From: Cryobacterium sp. MP_M3
GTDB taxonomy: Bacteria > Actinomycetota > Actinomycetes > Actinomycetales > Microbacteriaceae
Length of the DNA: 64,000 nucleotides
Assembly (NCBI RefSeq): GCF_015752155.1
Contig: NZ_JADOVI010000008.1
Location: 112,567 to 176,566 of the forward strand
Reading direction: 5' to 3'
Positions 42,742 to 52,289 of the stretch are shown here, piece by piece (position 1 is the stretch's first letter; each line of letters begins with the position of its first letter). The position numbers and the translations under genes were made by a program. The notes beneath the pieces are model-generated. The model did no database searches, had not been told where the DNA came from, and saw nothing but the letters and a program-made list of their open reading frames with translations.

Positions 42742-43596
42742 GTGAATCTCATCAACGCGATCATCCTCGGACTCGTCCAGGGGCTGACCGAGTTCCTACC
42801 GGTGTCCTCGAGCGCCCACATCCGCATCGTGGGCGAGTTCCTCGGCACCGGGGCCGACCCGGGGTCACGGTTCACCGCGATCATCCAGATCGGCACCGAA
42901 GCCGCCGTCGTGCTCTTCTTCTGGCGTGACATCGTGCGCATCATCGGCCAGTGGTTCCGCTCCCTCGTCGGCAAGGTGCCGCGCACCGACCCGGACGCCC
43001 GGATGGGCTGGCTGATCATCTTCGGCTCCCTGCCGATCATCGTTCTCGGACTGCTCTTCCAGGACCAGATCGAGTCCTCGCTCCGCAACCTGTGGATCAC
43101 CGCGACCGTGCTGATCGTCTTCGGCGTCCTGCTCGGCATCGCCGACTACGTCGGCGCCAAGAAGCGCCGGCTCAAGGACATCACCGTCCGCCACGGCGTC
43201 GTCTACGGTTTCGCCCAGGCCCTCGCACTCATCCCCGGTGTGTCCCGCTCCGGCGGCACGATCACCGCCGGGCTGTTCATGGGTTACGAGCGGCGCGCCG
43301 CCGCCCGGTACGCCTTCCTGCTCGCCATCCCCGCGGTGCTCGGCAGCGGTTTCTACCAGATGTACAAGTCGATCGCACACCCGTGCCTCGCCGCCGCGAC
43401 CAATTGCACCCCCGAGATCTTCGGCCCGTTCGAAACCCTTGTCGCCACGGTCATCGCCTTCGTCGTCGCCCTGTTCGTGATCGGGTTCTTCATGAACTAC
43501 ATCTCCAAGCGCAGCTTCCTCCCGTTCGTGATCTACCGGATCGCGCTCGGCCTGGCCCTGTTCGGCCTGCTGGCCACCAACACCATCGCCGCCTAG
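42742..43596 (+). CDS. uppP: Undecaprenyl-diphosphatase
   Basis: A 284-residue integral membrane enzyme that recycles the cell-wall carrier lipid by dephosphorylating undecaprenyl diphosphate; it also gives bacitracin tolerance. The two active-site segments are clear: [16 protein letters not shown] near the N-terminus and [18 protein letters not shown] in the middle. The GTG at 42742 is the start. It lies between the M20 peptidase and mshC, all on the plus strand with short gaps, a common actinobacterial order. Confidence 0.96.
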   Translation: MNLINAIILGLVQGLTEFLPVSSSAHIRIVGEFLGTGADPGSRFTAIIQIGTEAAVVLFFWRDIVRIIGQWFRSLVGKVPRTDPDARMGWLIIFGSLPIIVLGLLFQDQIESSLRNLWITATVLIVFGVLLGIADYVGAKKRRLKDITVRHGVVYGFAQALALIPGVSRSGGTITAGLFMGYERRAAARYAFLLAIPAVLGSGFYQMYKSIAHPCLAAATNCTPEIFGPFETLVATVIAFVVALFVIGFFMNYISKRSFLPFVIYRIALGLALFGLLATNTIAA

Positions 43597-43609
43597 TTAG
43601 GCTGGTTCA

Positions 43610-44890
43610 ATGCGCGCCTGGCAACGACCCGAGATCCCGCAACTCCCCGGCCAGTCCGGCGCACCGTGGCTGTACGACACGGCCACGGAGACCCTCGTGG
43701 AAGCGAAGCCGTCCGCTGCCGCCCGGCTCTACGTGTGCGGCATCACCCCGTACGACGCGACCCACCTCGGCCATGCGGCGACCTACCTGGCCTTCGACAC
43801 GCTTCAGCGGGTCTGGCTCGACGCCGGCTACCGGGTCCATTACGCCCAGAACGTCACCGATGTCGACGACCCGCTTCTCGAACGCGCGACCGCGACCGGC
43901 GTCGACTGGCGCGAACTCGCCGCGTCGCAGGTCGAACTCTTCCGCGCCGACATGGAGGCGCTGGGAATCATCCCCCCGAACGACTACGTCGCCGTCACCG
44001 AAGTGATCGACGAGATCGCGGCGGCCGTGGCGCAGCTGTGGGATGCCGGGATCGCCTACGCGGTACCCACCGGCGATTCCATCGTCGACACCACGAAATT
44101 CGGCACGATCGGGTCCGCCGGTTCGGACATCTACTTCGACATCGCGGCGGCGGAGCGCCTGGTGCCGTGGACCCTGGGCGAGGAGAGCAACCTGGCCCGG
44201 CCCGAGATGCTCGCCCTGTCGGCGGAGCGTGGGGGAGACCCCGAGCGCCCGGGCAAACGAGACCCGCTCGACCCGCTGCTCTGGCGCGCCGCGCGGGCCG
44301 GCGAACCGTCCTGGCCCTCGTCGGTCGGCGCGGGGCGGCCCGGCTGGCACATCGAATGCTCCGTGATCGCGCTCAAGGAGCTCGGCACCGACTTCACGGT
44401 GCAGGGCGGCGGCAGCGACCTGGTCTTCCCGCACCATGACATGAGCGCCGGGCACGCCGCGGCGCTCTCCGGGCATCCGCTCGCCGGGGTGTACAGCCAC
44501 ACGGGAATGGTCGCCTACCAGGGCGAGAAGATGAGCAAGTCCCTCGGCAACCTGGTGCTCGTCTCCCGGCTCCGAGCAGCCGGAGTCGACCCGCGGGCCA
44601 TCCGCCTCGCCCTGCTCGCCCAGCACTACCGCACCGACTGGGAATGGACCGACGCGCACCTGGACGCCGCAGCCGCCCGCCTGACGGAGTGGACCGCCGC
44701 GTTCGGCAGCGGGGCCCGTCCCGGCCCCATGGATGCCCGCGCGGTCATCGACGCGCTCCGTGCCGCGCTGGTCGCCGACCTCGACACCCCGGGTGCCCTG
44801 GCTGTGCTCGACGTCGCGGCCGCCGAGGCCGTCGACAATCCGGCGTCGGTGGCCCTGGCCGTGGCCGCGCTGCTCGGCGTGGCGCTCTAG
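43610..44890 (+). CDS. mshC: Cysteine:glucosaminyl-inositol ligase of mycothiol synthesis
   Basis: A 426-residue class I aminoacyl-tRNA synthetase-like enzyme that joins cysteine to GlcN-Ins, the third step of mycothiol synthesis. HIGH-like THLGHA, the zinc-site cysteine in [17 protein letters not shown] and the KMSKSLGN loop are all present. The C-terminus is shorter than in cysteinyl-tRNA synthetase and lacks its anticodon-binding extension, and the N-terminal [14 protein letters not shown] is typical of MshC. ATG at 43610, 13 bases after uppP. Confidence 0.95.
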   Translation: MRAWQRPEIPQLPGQSGAPWLYDTATETLVEAKPSAAARLYVCGITPYDATHLGHAATYLAFDTLQRVWLDAGYRVHYAQNVTDVDDPLLERATATGVDWRELAASQVELFRADMEALGIIPPNDYVAVTEVIDEIAAAVAQLWDAGIAYAVPTGDSIVDTTKFGTIGSAGSDIYFDIAAAERLVPWTLGEESNLARPEMLALSAERGGDPERPGKRDPLDPLLWRAARAGEPSWPSSVGAGRPGWHIECSVIALKELGTDFTVQGGGSDLVFPHHDMSAGHAAALSGHPLAGVYSHTGMVAYQGEKMSKSLGNLVLVSRLRAAGVDPRAIRLALLAQHYRTDWEWTDAHLDAAAARLTEWTAAFGSGARPGPMDARAVIDALRAALVADLDTPGALAVLDVAAAEAVDNPASVALAVAALLGVAL

Positions 44891-44944
44891 CCTGACGGTT
44901 CCGGCCTGGCCCGTGAGGCTCGCCGGCTCCCCCCGGCCGCCGTC

Positions 44945-44991
44945 GGCTCAGGGCTCGGCTCAGGGCTCGGCTCAGGGCTCGGCTCAGGGCT
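44945..44991. repeat. 12-bp tandem repeat crossing the PAC2 stop codon
   Basis: GGCTCAGGGCTC is repeated head to tail almost four times (44945, 44957, 44969, 44981; the last copy lacks one base). Each copy contains TCA, the minus-strand TGA. The stop codon of the PAC2 gene (44984-44986) is inside the last copy. The block separates two converging genes. Confidence 0.85.
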
Positions 44992-45937
44992 GGCGGGGTC
45001 CCTCGGGGCCCGGCCGTCCGTCGGCTCGACCGTCCGCGCGGCCGTCCCGTCCGTCGCCGCGTTTGCGAAGGTACTTCTCGAACTCCTGGGCGATCGCCTC
45101 GCCGCTGGCCTCCGGGGAATCGACGGTGTCCCTGGCCTGCTCCAGCTGGGCGATGTACGCCGCCATCTCCTCATCTTCCCCGGCGAGCACATCGATCCCG
45201 CTCTGCCATTCCGCGGCCTCGTTGACGAGGTCACCCCGGGGGATGACCACGTCGATGATCTCCTCGAGCTTGTCGATCAGGGCCAGCATCGCCTTGGGCG
45301 ACGGCGCGTTGTGCACGTAGTGAGGCACGGATGCCCAGATCGAGAGGGTGGGGATGCCCACCGCCTCGGCGGCGATCGCGAGCACACTGAGGATGCCGAC
45401 CGGGCCCTCATAGGAGCTGCGTTCGATCTGCAGCTCGGCCCGTACCTGCGGGTTGTCACTGGACACGAAGATCGAGATCGGCCGGGTGTGCGGCACATCC
45501 GCGAGCATCGCACCGAGGAACACGATCCCGCCCACGTCCGCGGCCAGCGCCGCGTCGAGGATCTCCGACGCGAAGCTCTTCCAGCTGCGCGAGGGCTCCG
45601 TGCCGAGGAGCAGGTAGATGTTCCCGGCGTTCGTGCCGCTCACCCGCAACTGGGCGTCGTCGGCCAGCGGGACAGCCGACTCGCCGGGGGTGGTCGGCCC
45701 GTACATGATCGCGCTCGGCCACTCGAGCACCCGGATGCCGTCCTCCCCGGTGGAGATGGTCGGACGGTTGAACTGGTAGTCGAAGTAGGTCTCGGGGTCG
45801 ATTTCCGCGATGGGGGACACGTCGAGCAGTTCCTTCAAGGTGCCCACCGCACCGGTGGCGGCCTCGCCCGCGTCGTTCCAGCCCTCGAACGCGACCACAA
45901 GGAGTCGTTCGCTGAGGAATCCGTTGGAGTCTGTCAC
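44984..45937 (-). CDS. PAC2-family protein (proteasome-assembly-chaperone-like)
   Basis: A 317-residue protein of the PAC2/DUF75 family found in actinobacteria, recognised from VAFEGWNDAGEAATGAV and the C-terminal YIAQLEQARDTVDSPEASGEAIAQEFEKYLR. The tail is a basic/acidic Asp-Gly-Arg repeat (GRADGRADGR). The GTG at 45937 has GAGG upstream. In eukaryotes PAC2 proteins help assemble the proteasome; the bacterial role is unclear and no proteasome genes are in this window. It is divergent from the HAD phosphatase gene. Confidence 0.88.
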   Translation of the reverse strand: MTDSNGFLSERLLVVAFEGWNDAGEAATGAVGTLKELLDVSPIAEIDPETYFDYQFNRPTISTGEDGIRVLEWPSAIMYGPTTPGESAVPLADDAQLRVSGTNAGNIYLLLGTEPSRSWKSFASEILDAALAADVGGIVFLGAMLADVPHTRPISIFVSSDNPQVRAELQIERSSYEGPVGILSVLAIAAEAVGIPTLSIWASVPHYVHNAPSPKAMLALIDKLEEIIDVVIPRGDLVNEAAEWQSGIDVLAGEDEEMAAYIAQLEQARDTVDSPEASGEAIAQEFEKYLRKRGDGRDGRADGRADGRPGPEGPRQP

Positions 45938-46019
45938 TGCCTGAAACCTCGATCCCGGGGGCGCGCCACCCGGCGCACCATCAGTTAAGGATAGGCCGTG
46001 CCCTCTACACTTGGACTCC

Positions 46020-47797
<1,778 letters not shown>

Positions 47798-47867
47798 GAT
47801 TGGCTCCGGCCACGATTCGCCACCCGATTCCCCGCACCACCCGGACTTCCCCGAGAAATGAGAACCC

Positions 47868-48833
47868 GTGCGTAGAGCTCCTGCACTCGTCGCAACCGCA
47901 GCGCTGTTGATGACCGTCCTCAGCGGTTGCAGCGCCGGAGACTCCGCCGGGTCGTGCCAGTCTCCGGTCACGGACGGCGCGGCGGCCAGGCTGGTCACGG
48001 TCACCGGCAAGGCCGGCAGCGCGCCGACGGTCGACTTCCCGACACCGCTGAAGGCCAAGACGACCCAGCGCAGCGAGATCCTCCCCGGCACCGGTGCCGG
48101 CCTGGTCCCCGGACAGCAGGTCAAGATCGAACTGTCCGTCTACAACGGCACCTCGGGCAAGGTCATCAACGAGAGCAAGTACGACGCCTCCAGCGCCACC
48201 ACCTTCGTGCTCAACGACAAGACGATCAAGGGCCTCGCCGAGGGCCTCCAGTGCGCGCAGGTCGGGTCCCGCGTCGCCGTGGTCGTCTCGCCCGACGACG
48301 CGTTCGGACCCCAGGGCGGCAACGCTCAGATCGGCGTCGGCAAGGACGACAGCCTGGTCTTCGTCCTCGACGTGGTCAAGTCCTACCTGCCGCGGGCGAA
48401 CGGAACGGACCAGCCCGTCGCGAACGGTCTGCCCGGGGTCGTGCTCGCCGCGGACGGCACGCCCGGCATCACCATCCCGTCCGGCGCCGCCCCGAAGAAA
48501 CAGCAGATCGGCGTGCTGAAGAAGGGCACCGGCCCGAAGGTGGCCGAGGGCGACACGGTGACCGTGCACTACACCGGTGTGCTCTGGTCCGAGAAGACCG
48601 TGTTCGACTCCAGCTGGGCCAAGGGCGGCCCGGTGCAGTTCCTCGCCGCGGACGGGTCCAAGACCCAGGGCGGCATCATCCCCGGGTTCGCGAAGGCCCT
48701 CATCGGCCAGACCGTCGGTTCGCAGGTCGTCACGGTGATCCCTCCGGACCAGGGCTACGGCGACACCGCCCAGGCCTCGATCCCGGCCGGGTCGACGCTC
48801 GTCTTCGTCGCCGACATCCTCGGGATCGGCTGA
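47868..48833 (+). CDS. FKBP-type peptidyl-prolyl isomerase lipoprotein with two FKBP-like domains
   Basis: A 321-residue exported lipoprotein. The signal peptide ends in a lipobox (VLSGCS, Cys about residue 22). Residues about 50-175 form a divergent FKBP-like domain. Residues about 210-321 form a canonical FKBP with VHYTGVLW, GGIIPGFAKALIG and DQGYG, so this half is likely the active prolyl isomerase. It should fold proteins outside the membrane; the Lnt gene downstream would acylate its N-terminus. The GTG at 47868 is the start. Confidence 0.9.
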   Translation: MRRAPALVATAALLMTVLSGCSAGDSAGSCQSPVTDGAAARLVTVTGKAGSAPTVDFPTPLKAKTTQRSEILPGTGAGLVPGQQVKIELSVYNGTSGKVINESKYDASSATTFVLNDKTIKGLAEGLQCAQVGSRVAVVVSPDDAFGPQGGNAQIGVGKDDSLVFVLDVVKSYLPRANGTDQPVANGLPGVVLAADGTPGITIPSGAAPKKQQIGVLKKGTGPKVAEGDTVTVHYTGVLWSEKTVFDSSWAKGGPVQFLAADGSKTQGGIIPGFAKALIGQTVGSQVVTVIPPDQGYGDTAQASIPAGSTLVFVADILGIG

Positions 48834-48870
48834 GCGGGAGGCGCAGGCGGCGGTTCGCTAGACTCGCACC

Positions 48871-49923
48871 GTGTCCACCATCCCCGACAAGCCCAGCCGC
48901 GTTTCGGTCGAAGAACGCCTGTTCAGCCTCGTTCTGGCGCTCATCGCCACCGAGATCGGGCTGACCAAGGCGGAGATTCTCTCCACCGTTCAGGGCTATC
49001 GGCAGCGCTACGCCGTCGGCGGTGACAACGCCAGCCTGGAACGGCAGTTCGAGCGTGACAAGGACGACATCCGGGAACTGGGAATCCCGCTGGAGACGGT
49101 GGAGCCGCCCGACGACCCGGGCAGCAACCACCACCTGCGCTACCGGATTCCCAAGGGGCTGTACGAGCTGCCCGCCGACGTGAGCTTTTCCGCTGACGAA
49201 CTCATGCTGCTGAAGCTGGCCGCCACGGTCTGGCGCGAGGGTTCGCTCTCCGGGGAATCACGCCGGGCACTGACCAAACTCAACTCGCTCGGCATCGACT
49301 CGACCGACCCGGTGCTCGGCTACTCGCCGACGCTGCGCGTGCGGGACGCGTCCTTCGAACCGTTGAGCAAGGCTATGGACCGTGGGCAGATCGTCGCGTT
49401 CCAGTACCTGAAGCCGGGGGAGGGCATGCCACGCCGCCGCCGGGTCGCCCCGCAGGCTGTCGTGCTCCACGAGGGACGCTGGCATTTGTTCGGCACGGAC
49501 GAGGATGCCCAGGCCACCCGCACGTTCCTCCTCTCCCGAATCGTCGGCCCGGTGGTGACCGTGCCGGGGGCGACGTTCGTGCCCGGCGGCGCAGGCAAAG
49601 GCCAGGAGGCCCTGGCCGAACTCGACGCCCTCTGGCGAACGAACCTGGCCGAGATCACGGTCGAACCGGGCAGCGACGCGGCGGTGCGGCTGTCCAAACG
49701 GCAGGCCGTCGAACCGGGCCGAGACCCGGGCGAATCGACCGTGGCCCTCCACTACACCGACCTCGACATCCTGGCCGACGAACTCGCCGGCTACGGCCCG
49801 GAGGTGCTTGTTCGGTCCCCTGACGCGCTCCGGACCGCAGTCCTCGCCCGGCTGGTCAGGGTGAGGGACGCGCATGCCGATGCGTTCCTGGAACCCGCTG
49901 CTGCCAAGGAAGGCACCGAATGA
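48871..49923 (+). CDS. pafB: WYL-domain transcriptional regulator PafB
   Basis: A 350-residue protein with an N-terminal winged helix (SVEERLFSLVLALIATEIGLTKAEIL) and a central WYL domain (about residues 165-235). It is directly followed by pafC with an ATGA overlap. In mycobacteria PafB and PafC form a heterodimer that activates LexA-independent DNA-damage genes. The GTG at 48871 is the start. The usual pafA and proteasome genes are absent upstream, showing that the regulator pair is kept without them at this locus. Confidence 0.9.
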   Translation: MSTIPDKPSRVSVEERLFSLVLALIATEIGLTKAEILSTVQGYRQRYAVGGDNASLERQFERDKDDIRELGIPLETVEPPDDPGSNHHLRYRIPKGLYELPADVSFSADELMLLKLAATVWREGSLSGESRRALTKLNSLGIDSTDPVLGYSPTLRVRDASFEPLSKAMDRGQIVAFQYLKPGEGMPRRRRVAPQAVVLHEGRWHLFGTDEDAQATRTFLLSRIVGPVVTVPGATFVPGGAGKGQEALAELDALWRTNLAEITVEPGSDAAVRLSKRQAVEPGRDPGESTVALHYTDLDILADELAGYGPEVLVRSPDALRTAVLARLVRVRDAHADAFLEPAAAKEGTE

Positions 49924-50915
49924 GCACCGGACCTGCCCTCGGGGCCTCAGACAAGCTGACCTTCCTCCTGTCGCTCGTGCCGTACCTGATGGACCACGAG
50001 AGCGTCAGTGTGAGCTCGGTCGCCGCGCACTTCGGGGTGCCCCCGGAGCGCGTGCGCGACGCGGTGAACCTGATCGCGATGTCGGGGATCCCCGGCGAGA
50101 CGCGCCAGTACCTGCACGGCGACCTGTTCGACATCCACTGGGAGGAATTCGAGACCAACGACAACATCGTGCTCACTCACCTGGTGGCGATCGACGACTC
50201 GCCCCGCTTCTCCGCTCGGGAGGCCGCAGCGCTGATCGCCGGCCTGCAGTACCTGTCGTCACTGCCGGAGAACGCGGACGTCGAGGCCATCTCCTCGCTG
50301 ATGGCCAAGCTCACCCGCAGCGCATCGGCGACTCCCAGCCAGGTGGTGGTGTCCAGCACCGAACCCGGAGAGGCGATCGCACTGATCAAGGCGGCCGTGG
50401 CGCGCGGGGTGCAGATCGAATTCGACTACCTGAGTTCCCGGGGCGGTCACGAGGCGCGGCACGTCGACCCGATGCGGATCGAGTCCGTCGACCGGGACTG
50501 GTACCTGCGCGGCTGGTGTCATCTGCGCGGCGCCATGCGCACCTTCCGGCTCGACCGGATGAGCGGCCTCCGGGTCACGGATGTCCCCACCGTCTCCGGG
50601 TCCGCCGGGTCCCTTCCCGACACGCTGTTCCAGGGTTCGGACACCGACCTCGAGATCGTCGTTGAGCTGCCATCCGCCGCGGTGCCGCTGCTCGCCGACT
50701 ACGCACCATACAGCGCCGGCCCCGGCGCGGCGGACGGACTCGTGCGGCAGAGCATCCGGGTGGCCCATTTCCACGGGCTGAAGAGAATCGTCGCCGGGCT
50801 GTCCGGCCTGGTCACCGTCATCGGACCACCCGAAGCGCGGGCACTCACCAGGGACTGGGCCGCTGCGGGCGCGGCGCGCTACGACGAGACCGTCCCCGGC
50901 GACAGGGAGGCGTAG
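49920..50915 (+). CDS. pafC: WYL-domain transcriptional regulator PafC
   Basis: A 331-residue partner of PafB with the same plan: an N-terminal winged helix (KLTFLLSLVPYLMDHESVSVSSVAAHF) and a WYL domain (about residues 165-245; WYLRGWCHLRGAMRTFRLDRM). The start overlaps the pafB stop. Both act together on DNA after damage in the cytoplasm. Gene order pafB-pafC-small membrane protein-tatA-tatC is the standard one. Confidence 0.92.
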   Translation: MSTGPALGASDKLTFLLSLVPYLMDHESVSVSSVAAHFGVPPERVRDAVNLIAMSGIPGETRQYLHGDLFDIHWEEFETNDNIVLTHLVAIDDSPRFSAREAAALIAGLQYLSSLPENADVEAISSLMAKLTRSASATPSQVVVSSTEPGEAIALIKAAVARGVQIEFDYLSSRGGHEARHVDPMRIESVDRDWYLRGWCHLRGAMRTFRLDRMSGLRVTDVPTVSGSAGSLPDTLFQGSDTDLEIVVELPSAAVPLLADYAPYSAGPGAADGLVRQSIRVAHFHGLKRIVAGLSGLVTVIGPPEARALTRDWAAAGAARYDETVPGDREA

Positions 50916-50918
50916 CCG

Positions 50919-51263
50919 ATGGCCTGGTGGAGTTGGGTCCTGCTCTGGACAGGCCTGGTCCTGCTGCTGATCGGGATGCTGGCCTGGTTCGGGTACGCGC
51001 TCTTCCGAAAGGCCATGCGCACGATGGAGGCGCTCGAAGCCCTCGCCGACCAGGTCGCGGGACTCGAACTCGCCCCGGAGGCCCCGCCGCGGCCGCGGTT
51101 CCGGCCCGCAGTGTTCGAGGAGACGGCCGACGTCCTCCTCCTCGTCGAACAGGGACGAGCCGAGCGCCGGCACCGCCGTCAGCTACGTCGGGATCGCTTG
51201 GTTGCCCGAGGTAAACTGTTGCAGCACGCCCCTTCCACCCAGAGGACGGACTCCCATGCTTAA
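50919..51263 (+). CDS. Small single-pass membrane protein, unknown
   Basis: A 114-residue protein with one membrane segment (about residues 6-28), then a helical, charged cytoplasmic part ending in a very basic tail (RAERRHRRQLRRDRL). It starts 3 bases after pafC and its end overlaps tatA by 8 bases, so it belongs to the pafBC-tat transcript. It occupies the position of small hypothetical membrane proteins seen between pafC and tatA in relatives. Function is unknown. Confidence 0.75.
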   Translation: MAWWSWVLLWTGLVLLLIGMLAWFGYALFRKAMRTMEALEALADQVAGLELAPEAPPRPRFRPAVFEETADVLLLVEQGRAERRHRRQLRRDRLVARGKLLQHAPSTQRTDSHA

Positions 51264-51480
51264 CAACCTGACCGGATGGCATTTCCTGATCATCCTCGTC
51301 ATTGTTCTCCTGCTCTTCGGCGCGCCCAAACTCCCTGCTCTCGCACGCAGCCTCGGCCAGTCGATGAAAATCTTCAAGAGCGAGATCAAGAGCGACAAGC
51401 CGGACGATGAGACCACCGGCACGACGGGCACCGACTCCTCGAAGGCCGCCGGCCCCGCCGACCCCAGCTCGAAGTCCTAA
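51256..51480 (+). CDS. tatA: Twin-arginine translocase subunit TatA
   Basis: A 74-residue TatA/E protein: short periplasmic N-terminus, one membrane helix (WHFLIILVIVLLLFGAPKLP), the hinge FGAPKLP, then the amphipathic helix ARSLGQSMKIFKSEI and a Ser/Asp-rich tail. It oligomerises to pass folded proteins across the membrane. The ATG at 51256 has GAGGACGGA upstream; the frame open before it is not used. tatC follows at once. Confidence 0.95.
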   Translation: MLNNLTGWHFLIILVIVLLLFGAPKLPALARSLGQSMKIFKSEIKSDKPDDETTGTTGTDSSKAAGPADPSSKS

Positions 51481-51485
51481 CCCAC

Positions 51486-52280
51486 GTGCCAGGGCGCACT
51501 CCTCGGCGCGAGGCCGCCGACGGGAAGATGTCGCTCGGGCAGCACCTGCTCGAGCTGCGGAAGCGTCTCTTTCTCGCGGCCGCCGGCATCCTGGTCGGCG
51601 CCATCGTCGGGTGGTTCCTGTCCGACTTCGTCTGGGACGCCCTGCGTGAACCGATCTACACGATCGCCACCGCCCAGAGGCGCAGCGCCCAGCTCAACTA
51701 TCCCGACATCACCTCAGCCTTCGACCTCAAGCTGAAGATCTCCTTCTACGTCGGCCTGGTCGTGTCGAGCCCGATGTGGCTGTATCAGGTCTTCGCTTTC
51801 CTGATGCCCGGGCTCACCCGCACCGAGAAACGATACACATTCGGGTTCTTCTTCACCGCCGTCCCCCTCTTCCTCGCCGGCTGTGCCGCCGGTTTCTACG
51901 TGCTGCCGCACGTGGTCGAGCTGATGACGAGCTTCGCGCCGGCCCAGGACGCCGCCCTGGTCACCGCGCAGAGCTACTTCGATTTCGTGTTGAAACTCGT
52001 CGTCGCGATCGGGGTGGCGTTCGTGCTGCCCGTGTTCATCGTGCTGCTCAACTTCGCCGGCGTCATCAGCGCCCAGTCGATCATCAAGTCCTGGCGGGTG
52101 GCCATCCTCGTGATCATCCTGTTCACCGCCATCGCCACCCCGGCCGCGGACGTGGTGTCGATGTTCCTCCTGGCCATCCCGATGGTGGTGCTCTACTTCG
52201 CCGCGTACGGTGTCGCCTCCCTACACGACCGGCGCGCCGCCCGGCGCAACCGTGCCTTCGAACAGGAGCTGGCGCTTTAG
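51486..52280 (+). CDS. tatC: Twin-arginine translocase subunit TatC
   Basis: A 264-residue protein with six helices that binds twin-arginine signal peptides. The family start MSLGQHLLELRKRLFL and the periplasmic P-and-P segments (LPHVVELMTSF, VFVLPVFIVLLNFAGVI) are clear. The GTG at 51486 gives a 14-residue lead; an ATG at 51528 (MSLGQHL) is an equally good start. It lies 5 bases after tatA. A tatB gene is not next to it. Confidence 0.95.
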   Translation: MPGRTPRREAADGKMSLGQHLLELRKRLFLAAAGILVGAIVGWFLSDFVWDALREPIYTIATAQRRSAQLNYPDITSAFDLKLKISFYVGLVVSSPMWLYQVFAFLMPGLTRTEKRYTFGFFFTAVPLFLAGCAAGFYVLPHVVELMTSFAPAQDAALVTAQSYFDFVLKLVVAIGVAFVLPVFIVLLNFAGVISAQSIIKSWRVAILVIILFTAIATPAADVVSMFLLAIPMVVLYFAAYGVASLHDRRAARRNRAFEQELAL

Positions 52281-52289
52281 GCGCATCCG

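Noticed and set aside
44887..45234. Minus-strand frame with a Glu-Pro-Ser-Pro repeat tail
   Set aside because: The repeat peptide is only the alternative-frame translation of the 12-bp DNA repeat; the PAC2 frame has family support.
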